From NCBI GenBank assembly GCA_017615835.1, contig JAFZZI010000006.1, positions 22,042-86,041 of the forward strand: 64,000 nt of DNA, given 5' to 3'. Source of the DNA: Bacteroidaceae bacterium (GTDB lineage: Bacteria; Bacteroidota; Bacteroidia; Bacteroidales; Bacteroidaceae). The number at the start of each line of letters is the position of its first letter. The stretch's first letter is position 1. Made by a program: the position numbers and the translations under genes. The notes under the pieces are model-generated. The model did not search any database, was not told the DNA's origin, and saw only the letters and a list, made by a program, of their open reading frames with translations. Positions 8,450 through 15,738 of this stretch are shown here, piece after piece.

Positions 8450-9055
8450 TCAATCGCTAGTTAGTCCGTCCAGAAAAGCTTTTCCTCCAGTTACCTCGAA
8501 AATGCTTCGTAGTTCGTCCATAGTCTTTTTGTCGATTTTACGGAGCGCACCAGGACCGTCACCATGGTAGTTGGCACCGAATCGGGGGGCCACCTCTTCG
8601 ATGTTGTTTCGGTACCACTCCCACACAGGACCCTGTTCAGGATGCTTTGAAGGCAAGACTATATCAGGATGAACGCAATAGCCTGTGTTAAGAATATTGC
8701 TGCCAATACCGTCTGCAATTTCGGTTTGCTGTTGCCCGAGACTATTGTCCTTGTAGTAGCCGATTTCCTGTGACACCGTGCGCAGTATTGAGATGACCAT
8801 TCCGGGAACGTTTCCACGCGGGCAGCGCGTTTTGCAAGAGAGGCATTGACCGCATTCCCAGATAGTTTCGGAGCGTAGGAGCCTTTCTATTGATTCCTCG
8901 TCTCCGCGCTGGACTGTATCGCAAATCCTTCTGGGGTCATAGTCAAAAAATTCGGCTGCGGGACATATTGCGGTGCAAATTCCGCAGTTCATGCAAGCCT
9001 TCAAGGCGTCTTTGTAACGGATGTCCTGTCTGATAAAATCAACCAAATACCCCAT
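8450..9055 (-). CDS. HdrC-like 4Fe-4S protein with C-terminal extension
   Basis: About 201 residues and first gene of the Hdr-like operon. Two clusters are visible: CMNCGICTAICPAAEF and CGQCLSCKTRCPRGNV. The sequence between them (DYDPRRICDTVQRGD) matches HdrC. A C-terminal part of about 100 residues (GYCVHPDIVLPSKHPEQGP and onward) lacks cysteine clusters and is not in minimal HdrC. Start choice: ATG 9085 is in frame, but the promoter element TATCTTTG (minus strand, 9081-9074) lies between 9085 and ATG 9055. A transcript from it would begin after the first ATG, so I prefer 9055. If another promoter is used, the protein would be 211 residues. Confidence 0.82.
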   Translation of the reverse strand: MGYLVDFIRQDIRYKDALKACMNCGICTAICPAAEFFDYDPRRICDTVQRGDEESIERLLRSETIWECGQCLSCKTRCPRGNVPGMVISILRTVSQEIGYYKDNSLGQQQTEIADGIGSNILNTGYCVHPDIVLPSKHPEQGPVWEWYRNNIEEVAPRFGANYHGDGPGALRKIDKKTMDELRSIFEVTGGKAFLDGLTSD

Positions 9056-9073
9056 GAGTATGATTTTTGAATC

Positions 9074-9081
9074 CAAAGATA
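9074..9081 (-). promoter_or_regulatory. -7 element for the Hdr-like operon
   Basis: TATCTTTG on the minus strand matches TAnnTTTG and lies about 20 bases upstream of ATG 9055. No convincing -33 TTG was found at the usual spacing. It argues for the internal start of the first Hdr-like gene. Confidence 0.45.
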
Positions 9082-9103
9082 GCATTTAATTGACTTTATT
9101 ATA

Positions 9104-9111
9104 TATCTTTG
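9104..9111 (+). promoter_or_regulatory. -7 element for tatA-tatC
   Basis: TATCTTTG on the plus strand matches TAnnTTTG, about 64 bases before the tatA ATG. It is divergent from, and within 30 bases of, the Hdr-like promoter, so the two operons share a regulatory region. Confidence 0.5.
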
Positions 9112-9174
9112 CTGGTAATTAACAATTTATTAACAGAGAGTACAGGGTCTCCTGCTATCGTCAATTAACTGAAA

Positions 9175-9390
9175 ATGATTACTTTACTGTTTGGTCTTGG
9201 CATGCCCGAGGTGTTAGCTCTGGTTTTCATTGCACTTCTTCTGTTTGGTGCAAAACGCATACCTGAACTTATGAAGAGCATGGGCAAGGGCGTCCGTAGT
9301 TTCAAAGAAGGTATGAACGAGATTGACAAGGAGATAAATTCCGACGTCGAGAGTTCCTCGAAACACTCTGAAGAGGAGAAGAAAGACTGA
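9175..9390 (+). CDS. tatA: Sec-independent translocase subunit TatA/E
   Basis: 71 residues, normal for TatA. One N-terminal membrane helix (MPEVLALVFIALLLFGAKRI) is followed by the conserved FGAKRIPELMKSMGKGVRSFKEG amphipathic region, with the F-G hinge, and a charged tail rich in Glu and Lys. TatA oligomerises to form the passage for folded twin-arginine proteins across the inner membrane. tatC follows after 32 nt. No tatB was found, so this single protein may serve both TatA and TatB roles, as in minimal Tat systems. A twin-arginine substrate, the aldo/keto reductase, sits at 175-1533. Confidence 0.93.
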   Translation: MITLLFGLGMPEVLALVFIALLLFGAKRIPELMKSMGKGVRSFKEGMNEIDKEINSDVESSSKHSEEEKKD

Positions 9391-9422
9391 ATCATTCTGC
9401 CTCTGACTGACTTTATTACGGG

Positions 9423-10208
9423 ATGGATGATTCCAAGATGACATTCTGGGATCACTTGGAGGTTCTCAGACGGATAATTCTGAGGATTCTTGCGATAGCC
9501 GCAACTGTAGCAGTAGTGGCTTTCTGTTTCAAGAATCTGTTGTTCAGGATAATACTCGCTCCCAGCAAACCCGGGTTTATAACCTATCGCCTGTTTGCCG
9601 GCATAGCAGACAGACTGGGTGCAGATTCTTCGTCCCTGCTTGATTTCAGTGTTGACCTTTTCAGCACCATGCTCACTGCACAGTTCATGACACACATGAA
9701 GATGGCGTTCTGCTTTGCACTGTTGCTGGTGATTCCATACATTATATTTGAACTTTACGGCTTCGTGGCTCCGGCCCTTCGCAGTGATGAACGCAAGTAT
9801 TCCACAACTGTCATTGTGTGGTCATACCTGTTGTTCATGATGGGCGTGCTGCTCAATTACTATCTGATATTCCCGTTGGCTTTCAGGTTTCTTGGAACAT
9901 ACCAGGTAAGCCCTGACGTGCCCAATGTCATAACGCTGACTTCTTATACCGACATGCTGCTGACCCTGACTGTAATGATGGGGGTAATGTTCGAGCTGCC
10001 AGTTCTTTCATGGTTTCTTGCAAAACTAGGTCTGCTCAATGCTGTCTTTATGAAGAAATACCGCCGTCATGCCATACTGGTGATTTTCATAGTCTCAGCT
10101 ATAATTACACCTACAACCGATGTCTTTACATTGACGGTAGTCGCTATTCCGATCTATCTGTTGTACGAAGCCAGTATTATGGTCGTGCGAAAGAGTGCCC
10201 GGACGTAG
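9423..10208 (+). CDS. tatC: Sec-independent translocase subunit TatC
   Basis: 261-residue polytopic protein with six predicted membrane helices. The conserved N-terminal motif MTFWDHLEVLRRIILRI forms the signal-peptide receptor site, and the first periplasmic loop and PYIIFELYGFVAPALRSDERK segment match TatC. The conserved MGVMFELPVLSWFLAKLG region and the C-terminal ITPTTDVFTLTVVAIPIYLLYE are present. TatC binds twin-arginine signals at the cytoplasmic face of the inner membrane and recruits TatA. It is co-transcribed with tatA, and a strong terminator hairpin follows immediately. Confidence 0.95.
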   Translation: MDDSKMTFWDHLEVLRRIILRILAIAATVAVVAFCFKNLLFRIILAPSKPGFITYRLFAGIADRLGADSSSLLDFSVDLFSTMLTAQFMTHMKMAFCFALLLVIPYIIFELYGFVAPALRSDERKYSTTVIVWSYLLFMMGVLLNYYLIFPLAFRFLGTYQVSPDVPNVITLTSYTDMLLTLTVMMGVMFELPVLSWFLAKLGLLNAVFMKKYRRHAILVIFIVSAIITPTTDVFTLTVVAIPIYLLYEASIMVVRKSART

Positions 10209-10215
10209 AATACAG

Positions 10216-10246
10216 AGGAAGGCTGCAAATTTGTTGCAGCCTTCCT
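10216..10246 (+). terminator. Terminator after tatC
   Basis: A perfect 13-bp stem, AGGAAGGCTGCAA (10216-10228) and TTGCAGCCTTCCT (10234-10246), with a 5-base loop and then TCTTACTT. It lies between tatC and the convergent gene ending at 10274 and may serve both strands. Confidence 0.75.
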
Positions 10247-10273
10247 TCTTACTTATATCAATATCCGGAGATA

Positions 10274-12166
10274 TCATTTCTTTTTTTGGACGTTCATTGA
10301 GTCCTTCCACTTACCTTCAGCAGAGATTACCTTGTTGTCTGCCGGTTTATTGAAGGCTTTTTTTACCTCTTTGTCTTGCTTTTTCACATCCGATTTACCA
10401 AGCCAGGCAACAGATTGACCCTTTGCAACTGTCGCTCCCTGCTCAGCATCTATGCCGGCAATCTTGCAGTCCATGGGGGCTGGGAGAGGAACAATTCCGT
10501 GGTGAGTCTGAAGGTATGCAATAATCTCGCCTTCAGCGAATCTTGTGCCGAATGCAGGGGCTTTCGAATCTTCATTATAGTCGAGTTCCCATAGCACACG
10601 CCCATTGCACGGAGCATCCAAAGGTTCTGCATCGGGGTGAAGAATGGCGCGTTTTTCTGAAGCACTGAAGTGCTTGACAGGCCCTCCTGCGGTACCGGCC
10701 TGAGCCTTTTCCATACGTTCCATGAGATCTTTGTTGAACTGATCTTTGGCCTGTCCCGACTTGAACTCGCGATACTGCTTTTCGTGCATGGCAAACTCGA
10801 ACAGCTCCTCGTCGTCCTGACCGCGATCCCAGCCAAGTTCATTCATCATCTTCTCGAATCGTGGCAATTCGTCCGGGTAGAGTGCCTGAGGATCTCCTGT
10901 ATAGAACTCGAAATTCTTCTCTTTGGCAAGTTCTACTATTTCCGGAGCAAGCTCGCCTGGCAGTTTGCCTGACTTACCTAGAATCATGCCCCACATGGCG
11001 GGATCCATACGCGTGAATGGCTTCTCGTCCATCGACTTTGAGTAGAGGTTCATTAGAGCGGCATTCTTTACATACTGGCTGAACGGTGTAACAAGACAAG
11101 GTGTACCAAGCATCGGCCAAATACGCTGAACCTCGTCGAAAAGTTCGACCAGCAATTCGTCCTCTGAAAGTTCGTGTTCTCCTTTCTTGCGCAGGTTGGC
11201 GTTGATGGCTGCATGCATACCTTTCAGATCGGCCATCAGTGAGCCCATCATACCGCCCGGTAGTCCGCAACCTACCAGCAAAGATGTCATTAGTGAGTTT
11301 TTCGGATCAATCCAATAACCAAGGAAGTCGTCCATGAAGCTCTGTGTGAGGCTACGTGCCTCCATATATGCTTTCATGTTGATATCCTTGACAAGGAAAC
11401 CTGCATCCTTGAGCATAGCCTGTATGGTTATAACATCCGGATGTACCTTACCCCAGGAAAGGGGTTCCATTGCAACATCCAGAACATCACCGCCAGCCTT
11501 TGCTACTTCAAGCATCGATGCTACCGAGAATCCAGGTCCGGTATGACCATGATATTGTATTATAATATCGGGGTGATTCTCCTTGATTGCCTTGACGATA
11601 GTTCCGAGCATCACCGGACGTCCTATTCCGGCCATATCCTTAAGACATATTTCCTGAGCACCACCCTCAATCAGCTGTTCGGCAAGATTGATGTAGTATT
11701 CAACAGTGTGAACCTTAGAGTAAGTTATGCACATTGTTGCCTGTGCTGTCATGCCGGCAGCCTTTGCCCACTTGATAGAAGGAATTATGTTTCGCGGATC
11801 GTTGAGACCGCAGAAGATGCGGGTGATGTCAGTCCCCTGTGCATGCTTCACCTTGTACATCAGTTGCCTGACATCTGCAGGAACAGGATTCATGCGGAGG
11901 GCGTTAAGACCACGGTCCAGCATGTGTGTCTTGATGCCTGCTTCATGGAACGGTTTCGTAAAGGTACGGACTGCGAGGTTCGGGTTCTCGCCATAAAGCA
12001 GGTTTACTTGCTCCATGGCACCGCCGTTTGTCTCAACGCGGTCAAAGCATCCCATGTCAATTATTACCGGAGCAATCTTGGCAAGTTGGTCCTTTCGTGG
12101 AACATACTTTCCGGACGACTGCCACATATCACGGTAGACCAAACTGAATTGAACTTCTTTTTTCAT
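10274..12166 (-). CDS. Pyruvate carboxylase B / oxaloacetate decarboxylase alpha-like protein lacking the biotin site
   Basis: 630 residues. The carboxyltransferase domain (about residues 1-460) keeps the YRDMWQS entry aspartate, FCGLNDPRN, the lysine in CLKDMAG (carboxylated in the family) and the metal-binding YHGHTGPG. The C-terminal segment, about residues 505-595, folds by sequence like a biotinyl carrier (APCNGRV ... APMDCKIAGIDAEQGATVAKGQ). However, the expected E-A-M-K-M is replaced by QTHHG (residues 553-557), so no biotin lysine exists. The barrel motifs also diverge (QSSGKYVPRKD instead of QSLxATRMRT). It could be non-catalytic, act on an unusual substrate, or use a separate carrier. 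It lies 58 bp downstream of the sulfonolipid-type genes on the same strand. Confidence 0.72.
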   Translation of the reverse strand: MKKEVQFSLVYRDMWQSSGKYVPRKDQLAKIAPVIIDMGCFDRVETNGGAMEQVNLLYGENPNLAVRTFTKPFHEAGIKTHMLDRGLNALRMNPVPADVRQLMYKVKHAQGTDITRIFCGLNDPRNIIPSIKWAKAAGMTAQATMCITYSKVHTVEYYINLAEQLIEGGAQEICLKDMAGIGRPVMLGTIVKAIKENHPDIIIQYHGHTGPGFSVASMLEVAKAGGDVLDVAMEPLSWGKVHPDVITIQAMLKDAGFLVKDINMKAYMEARSLTQSFMDDFLGYWIDPKNSLMTSLLVGCGLPGGMMGSLMADLKGMHAAINANLRKKGEHELSEDELLVELFDEVQRIWPMLGTPCLVTPFSQYVKNAALMNLYSKSMDEKPFTRMDPAMWGMILGKSGKLPGELAPEIVELAKEKNFEFYTGDPQALYPDELPRFEKMMNELGWDRGQDDEELFEFAMHEKQYREFKSGQAKDQFNKDLMERMEKAQAGTAGGPVKHFSASEKRAILHPDAEPLDAPCNGRVLWELDYNEDSKAPAFGTRFAEGEIIAYLQTHHGIVPLPAPMDCKIAGIDAEQGATVAKGQSVAWLGKSDVKKQDKEVKKAFNKPADNKVISAEGKWKDSMNVQKKK

Positions 12167-12224
12167 ATTTGACTTATTTCTTTACTTTCTTTGATTTCTA
12201 ATTGCTTCCGTATCCAGGAGAGTT

Positions 12225-13442
12225 TTATGCGTCAATTGCCTTGCGGAACCACCTGGCACGGTCACAACCTTCGCCAGTGTTCAGAAGCACCAGATTGCCA
12301 TCTCGGATATCTCCCTTTTTCAGAGCCTCATAGAATCCGGCAATGCAGACGGCAGACGCCGGTCCCATATAGATCCCACGCTCTTTCTTTACGATACGTC
12401 CGTATTCCTCAAGTCCCTCTTCGCTGATACGCAGGAAACAGCCGCCGCTATTCCTGACGATAGGGCCGACCAGAGGGTACATGCCTGGAGTCCCGGCAGT
12501 GAGTATCGAAATACGTGTCCTTGGAGTTACTGACGGGAAATGCTTCTCCCATCCTTCGGGGAAGCCATTTTCAACAGCCCATTCCCAAGCCTGAACCATC
12601 GGATCGCAGGTGTCTTGTTGTACAAGAAGCATTTTTGGCATTTTATGGTGGGGATATGCAGCGGCAATCTCGCGCATACCTTTCTCAAATGCTATCGGAC
12701 TTGTTCCTCCTGCAACGGCCTGCATATAGACGTCAGGTATGCGACCCAGTTGGCGCATACATTCGAACACCAGCGTCTTCTTGGCCTCAACGCGTATAGG
12801 GTCAATATTACCTGCTGAAATCATTACCTTGTGTTCTTTGTGGAATTCGGCAGCCTCTGCCTTGGCCTGGCCGTAGCCCCCCGTTGAAACTGTAAGGTTT
12901 TGTCCGGTGGCCATTATGGCTTCGCGGGTCTCATCGTACATATCATTAGGGGCAAAGACGTCAAACTTTACTCCGGCCTTGGCAAGATATGTGGCGTAGG
13001 CAGTAGCGGCATTTCCTGTCGACGCCAGACAGTATTCGTTTACGCCATGCTGACTGAAGAGAGTGGCGGCAAGTGAAGCCGCTATATCTTTGAATGTGCC
13101 GGTACCGCGGTTAAGGTCGTTGCGACATACCACTACACGACAGTCAACACCATACTTGCTGCGGGCAAAGTCGCTAAGGAAACTCCACTCCTCGATGGGT
13201 ACTGCACCTTCTCCGAAACTCACGATACCCTCCCTGCTTTCAATCGGAAGAAAGTCGTAATAGTGGTAAAGGTTTTCGGGCTCTGTGTCGCTTGAACAAA
13301 GCTTGTCCAACAAGCGGTAATCGGTTGTATAGACAGCCTCGGCATGGTTGCTGCCGCACTCGCAGAGTTGGTCCTGTCTGAACCATTCGGCGAACCCCCC
13401 TATTGTTTTGCCACACTTCCTGCAGACTAGCCGGTATTTCAT
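12225..13442 (-). CDS. Threonine-synthase-like PLP enzyme, probable cysteate synthase
   Basis: 405-residue fold-type II PLP enzyme. It begins with a zinc-ribbon-like CRKCG (Cys7, Cys10) and CECG (Cys27, Cys29). The PLP lysine is Lys118 in GTGTFKDIAAS; the STGNAATAYATYLAKAG segment (residues 141-144 onward) binds substrate/phosphate, and AVAGGTSP and LLNTGEGC complete the site. It is threonine-synthase-like. Because it sits 5 nt from an acyl-CoA/ACP-condensing PLP enzyme and no hom/thrB genes are present, I infer the sulfonolipid role: O-phosphoserine plus sulfite giving L-cysteate, as known for threonine-synthase-related cysteate synthases and CapA of Capnocytophaga. A true threonine synthase is the main alternative. 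Confidence 0.75.
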   Translation of the reverse strand: MKYRLVCRKCGKTIGGFAEWFRQDQLCECGSNHAEAVYTTDYRLLDKLCSSDTEPENLYHYYDFLPIESREGIVSFGEGAVPIEEWSFLSDFARSKYGVDCRVVVCRNDLNRGTGTFKDIAASLAATLFSQHGVNEYCLASTGNAATAYATYLAKAGVKFDVFAPNDMYDETREAIMATGQNLTVSTGGYGQAKAEAAEFHKEHKVMISAGNIDPIRVEAKKTLVFECMRQLGRIPDVYMQAVAGGTSPIAFEKGMREIAAAYPHHKMPKMLLVQQDTCDPMVQAWEWAVENGFPEGWEKHFPSVTPRTRISILTAGTPGMYPLVGPIVRNSGGCFLRISEEGLEEYGRIVKKERGIYMGPASAVCIAGFYEALKKGDIRDGNLVLLNTGEGCDRARWFRKAIDA

Positions 13443-13447
13443 TTCTT

Positions 13448-14704
13448 TTACTTGAAAAGGTTCATGTCCTTCATCTCGCCTTTGTACAGGCCTGCATCAA
13501 GTTTTGCCTTTACCTCCTTGAACACGCTTATGGTGCGTGCCACATGGTCGAGGGTGTGCGATGCGGTCGGTATGATACGCAGCATAATCTGTCCCTTGGG
13601 GACAACAGGATATACAACCATCGAGCAGAAAATTCCGTAGTTCTCGCGAAGGTCAACCACGACATTGGTGGCCTCGTTGACATCGCCCTGGAAGAAAACC
13701 GGGGTGACCGGCGACTCAGTGCGGCCAATGTCGAAGCCCTCCTCCTTCAGGCCGCTCTGCAGGGCGTTGACCACTTCCCATAGATGCTCGCGGTATTCGG
13801 GATGAGTCTTGATGAGTTCCAGTCGCTTCATGTTGCCCACCACCAGCGGCAACGGCAATGATTTGGCGTAAATCTGCGAACGCATGTTGAACTTCAGATG
13901 CTGAATGACTTCAGGTTCAGAGTTTACGACACCGCCGATGCTGGCCATGCTCTTTGCGAATGCGTCGAATATGACATCTATCTCGTCAGTCACTCCATAA
14001 TGCTCGGCTGTGCCTCGCCCGTGTGCTCCCATAGTACCGAAACCATGGGCATCATCAATCAGTATGCGGAAAGGATACTTCTTCTTGAGTTCGACTATAC
14101 CATCCAGATGTCCGAGGTCGCCGGCCATACCGTAAACACCTTCGGTTATCACAAGCACGCCACCGCCCTGTTCGTCTGCCAGCTTGCAGGCGTGGTTCAG
14201 TTGCTTCTCAAGGCTTGCCATGTCGTTGTGGCGGTACGTGTACCGCTTGGCCATGCTCAGGCGCATTCCGTCGAGGATGCAGGCATGGGCCTCAGAGTCA
14301 TAGACAATGACATCGTTGCGGCTCGTCAAGACATCAATTATTGAGATCATGCCCTGATAGCCGAAGTTCATTACCAGTCCGGCGGGCTTGCCGATGAACT
14401 CGGCAAAGTCATTCTCGAACTTTATGTGGAGGTCGGTGTTGCCTGACATCATTCGGGCTCCCATTGGAGCGGCAAGACCATATTTCGCTGCAGCCTCAGC
14501 GTCAGCTTTGCGGACTTCGGGAAGGTTTGCCAGTCCCAGATAGTTGTTGAGACTCCAGTTCAGCACCTTCTTGCCGTTGAATACCATCTCCGGACCGATT
14601 TCGCCTTCCAGACGGGGAAACATGAAATAGCCGTCTGCCTTGCCCTGATACTGTCCGAGCGGGCCCGGAGTAGCCTTGATTCTCTCAAAAATATCCCTGA
14701 TCAT
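13448..14704 (-). CDS. Alpha-oxoamine synthase family enzyme, probable cysteate fatty-acyltransferase
   Basis: 418-residue PLP enzyme of the serine palmitoyltransferase / glycine C-acetyltransferase (alpha-oxoamine synthase) family. Seen: NNYLGLAN, GARMMSGNTDLH, the YDSEAHACILDG histidine, DDAHGFGTMGAHGRG (Asp217-His220) and the PLP lysine in FDAFAKSMASIGG (Lys251). The N-terminus, with PGPLGQYQGKADGYFMFP, differs from the Bacteroides serine palmitoyltransferase as I remember it. The adjacent cysteate-synthase-like gene suggests condensation of L-cysteate with an iso-fatty acyl thioester to 3-ketocapnine (CapB/SulA-type), the committed step to sulfonolipids. The reductase for the next step is not in the window. 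Confidence in the family is high, in the substrate moderate. Confidence 0.8.
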   Translation of the reverse strand: MIRDIFERIKATPGPLGQYQGKADGYFMFPRLEGEIGPEMVFNGKKVLNWSLNNYLGLANLPEVRKADAEAAAKYGLAAPMGARMMSGNTDLHIKFENDFAEFIGKPAGLVMNFGYQGMISIIDVLTSRNDVIVYDSEAHACILDGMRLSMAKRYTYRHNDMASLEKQLNHACKLADEQGGGVLVITEGVYGMAGDLGHLDGIVELKKKYPFRILIDDAHGFGTMGAHGRGTAEHYGVTDEIDVIFDAFAKSMASIGGVVNSEPEVIQHLKFNMRSQIYAKSLPLPLVVGNMKRLELIKTHPEYREHLWEVVNALQSGLKEEGFDIGRTESPVTPVFFQGDVNEATNVVVDLRENYGIFCSMVVYPVVPKGQIMLRIIPTASHTLDHVARTISVFKEVKAKLDAGLYKGEMKDMNLFK

Positions 14705-14751
14705 GATTGTATTTGAGTTATTGGTGAATATCTATGTTTTCTTTCAAACGG

Positions 14752-14759
14752 CAAAGTTA
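14752..14759 (-). promoter_or_regulatory. -7 element for the sulfonolipid-type operon
   Basis: TAACTTTG on the minus strand (reads CAAAGTTA on plus), about 48 bases upstream of ATG 14704. It matches TAnnTTTG; a clear -33 TTG is not evident. Confidence 0.5.
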
Positions 14760-14838
14760 ATCAAAAAATCCTCCTTTTCCCATAATGGAAGTTTTTCGTT
14801 GATATTTATCAGTTAGGGTTTTTTCGCATACAGGATGG

Positions 14839-14866
14839 TTGGGTAGAAAATAAATGTCTAATTTTG
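14839..14866 (+). promoter_or_regulatory. Promoter for the thiamine salvage operon
   Basis: TTG at 14839-14841 and TAATTTTG at 14859-14866, with 17 bases between, fit the Bacteroidetes consensus. The predicted transcript would begin almost exactly at the TPP riboswitch. Confidence 0.65.
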
Positions 14867-14871
14867 CAGCC

Positions 14872-14955
14872 AAGTGTGGGGTGCTGACCCGAGAGGAAAG
14901 CTGAGATTATACCCTTTGAACCTGATTTGTGTAATTGCAACGTAGGAAAAACTTT
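14872..14955 (+). promoter_or_regulatory. TPP riboswitch (thi box)
   Basis: The thi-box landmarks are all present in order: GGGGTGC, GCTGAGA, ACCCTTTGAACCTGAT and CGTAGG, with a closing P1 helix AAGT (14872-14875) / ACTT (14951-14954). This is the thiamin-pyrophosphate aptamer. It precedes tenA-thiD, so high TPP should lower expression. Downstream, GGAAAAAC of the aptamer's 3' side can alternatively pair with GTTTCC near 14967-14972, which is followed by GGGTTTTTG. That suggests a terminator/antiterminator choice, but this part is inference. Confidence 0.93.
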
Positions 14956-15047
14956 CGTTCTTGTAGTTTCCGGGTTTTTGTCTTCGTATTCCTCTGGCAA
15001 CTGGTTCCCATCAACCTGACCTATATTTTATTGATAGACTTAACGAT

Positions 15048-15731
15048 ATGAAATGGAGTGAAAATGTCTGGAAACAGTCTGAGAGAATTTACCGTGCCAT
15101 ATTGGAGCAGCCTTTTCTGAAAGAGATGGCTGCAGGAATCCTTGCGGTCGATAAGTTTGACCGTTATCTGGCCCAGGATGAGATTTATGTAGGCAATTAT
15201 GGCCGCTCAATGTATGCCCTGTCCGACATAATTCCGGATCCATCGCAGCAGGAGATGTTCAGAGCCTTTGCAAAGGAAGGAATAGAAAGCGAACAGATTA
15301 TGCACAAACTGCTTATCGACCGTTTCGGAATCAACACAGAAGTCAGGCCATCGGTTGTGACGTCTACTTACAATGCACATACCGAAGCCGCAGTAGCCAC
15401 CGGAATCAAAGAGGTAGGACTGGCCGCCATACTTCCATGCGCCTGGGTTTACAACGAAGTCGGCCTTGAGGTTCTGAAGTTTGCTCAAATGGATGGGAAT
15501 CCCTATGCAGAGTGGATGTCCGAGTATGGGAACCCTGAGTTTACGAAAGGCGTCAGAATGCTGGTTGACATGGCTGACGAGTGGTCAGAGACGGTAACCT
15601 CCGAAGTGCGTGAACGTATGGATTCCGCATTCGTCGAGGCCACACTTTTCGAATATGCTTTTTGGGATTACGGATACTGCGGTGACTCAAAGTCATACGA
15701 TTACATGCTTCACACTGAAAACTGGATTTGA
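15048..15731 (+). CDS. tenA: Aminopyrimidine aminohydrolase / thiaminase II TenA
   Basis: 227-residue all-alpha TenA/THI-4 protein, the expected length. The catalytic cysteine is in the conserved ILPCAWVYNEVG segment (Cys131), and the acidic residue is in the C-terminal FVEATLFEYAFWDYGY segment. TenA hydrolyses degraded or intact thiamine to release the aminohydroxymethyl-pyrimidine (HMP) for re-use. It is the first gene behind a TPP riboswitch and is followed after 7 nt by thiD, the kinase that would take up HMP, so the two form a salvage operon. There is no thiC or thiE in the window. Confidence 0.94.
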   Translation: MKWSENVWKQSERIYRAILEQPFLKEMAAGILAVDKFDRYLAQDEIYVGNYGRSMYALSDIIPDPSQQEMFRAFAKEGIESEQIMHKLLIDRFGINTEVRPSVVTSTYNAHTEAAVATGIKEVGLAAILPCAWVYNEVGLEVLKFAQMDGNPYAEWMSEYGNPEFTKGVRMLVDMADEWSETVTSEVRERMDSAFVEATLFEYAFWDYGYCGDSKSYDYMLHTENWI

Positions 15732-15738
15732 GAAATAT

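Noticed and set aside
10376-12172. Plus-strand frames opposite the carboxyltransferase (for example 243 residues at 11441-12172)
   Set aside because: They lie opposite a full-length conserved gene and show no domain.
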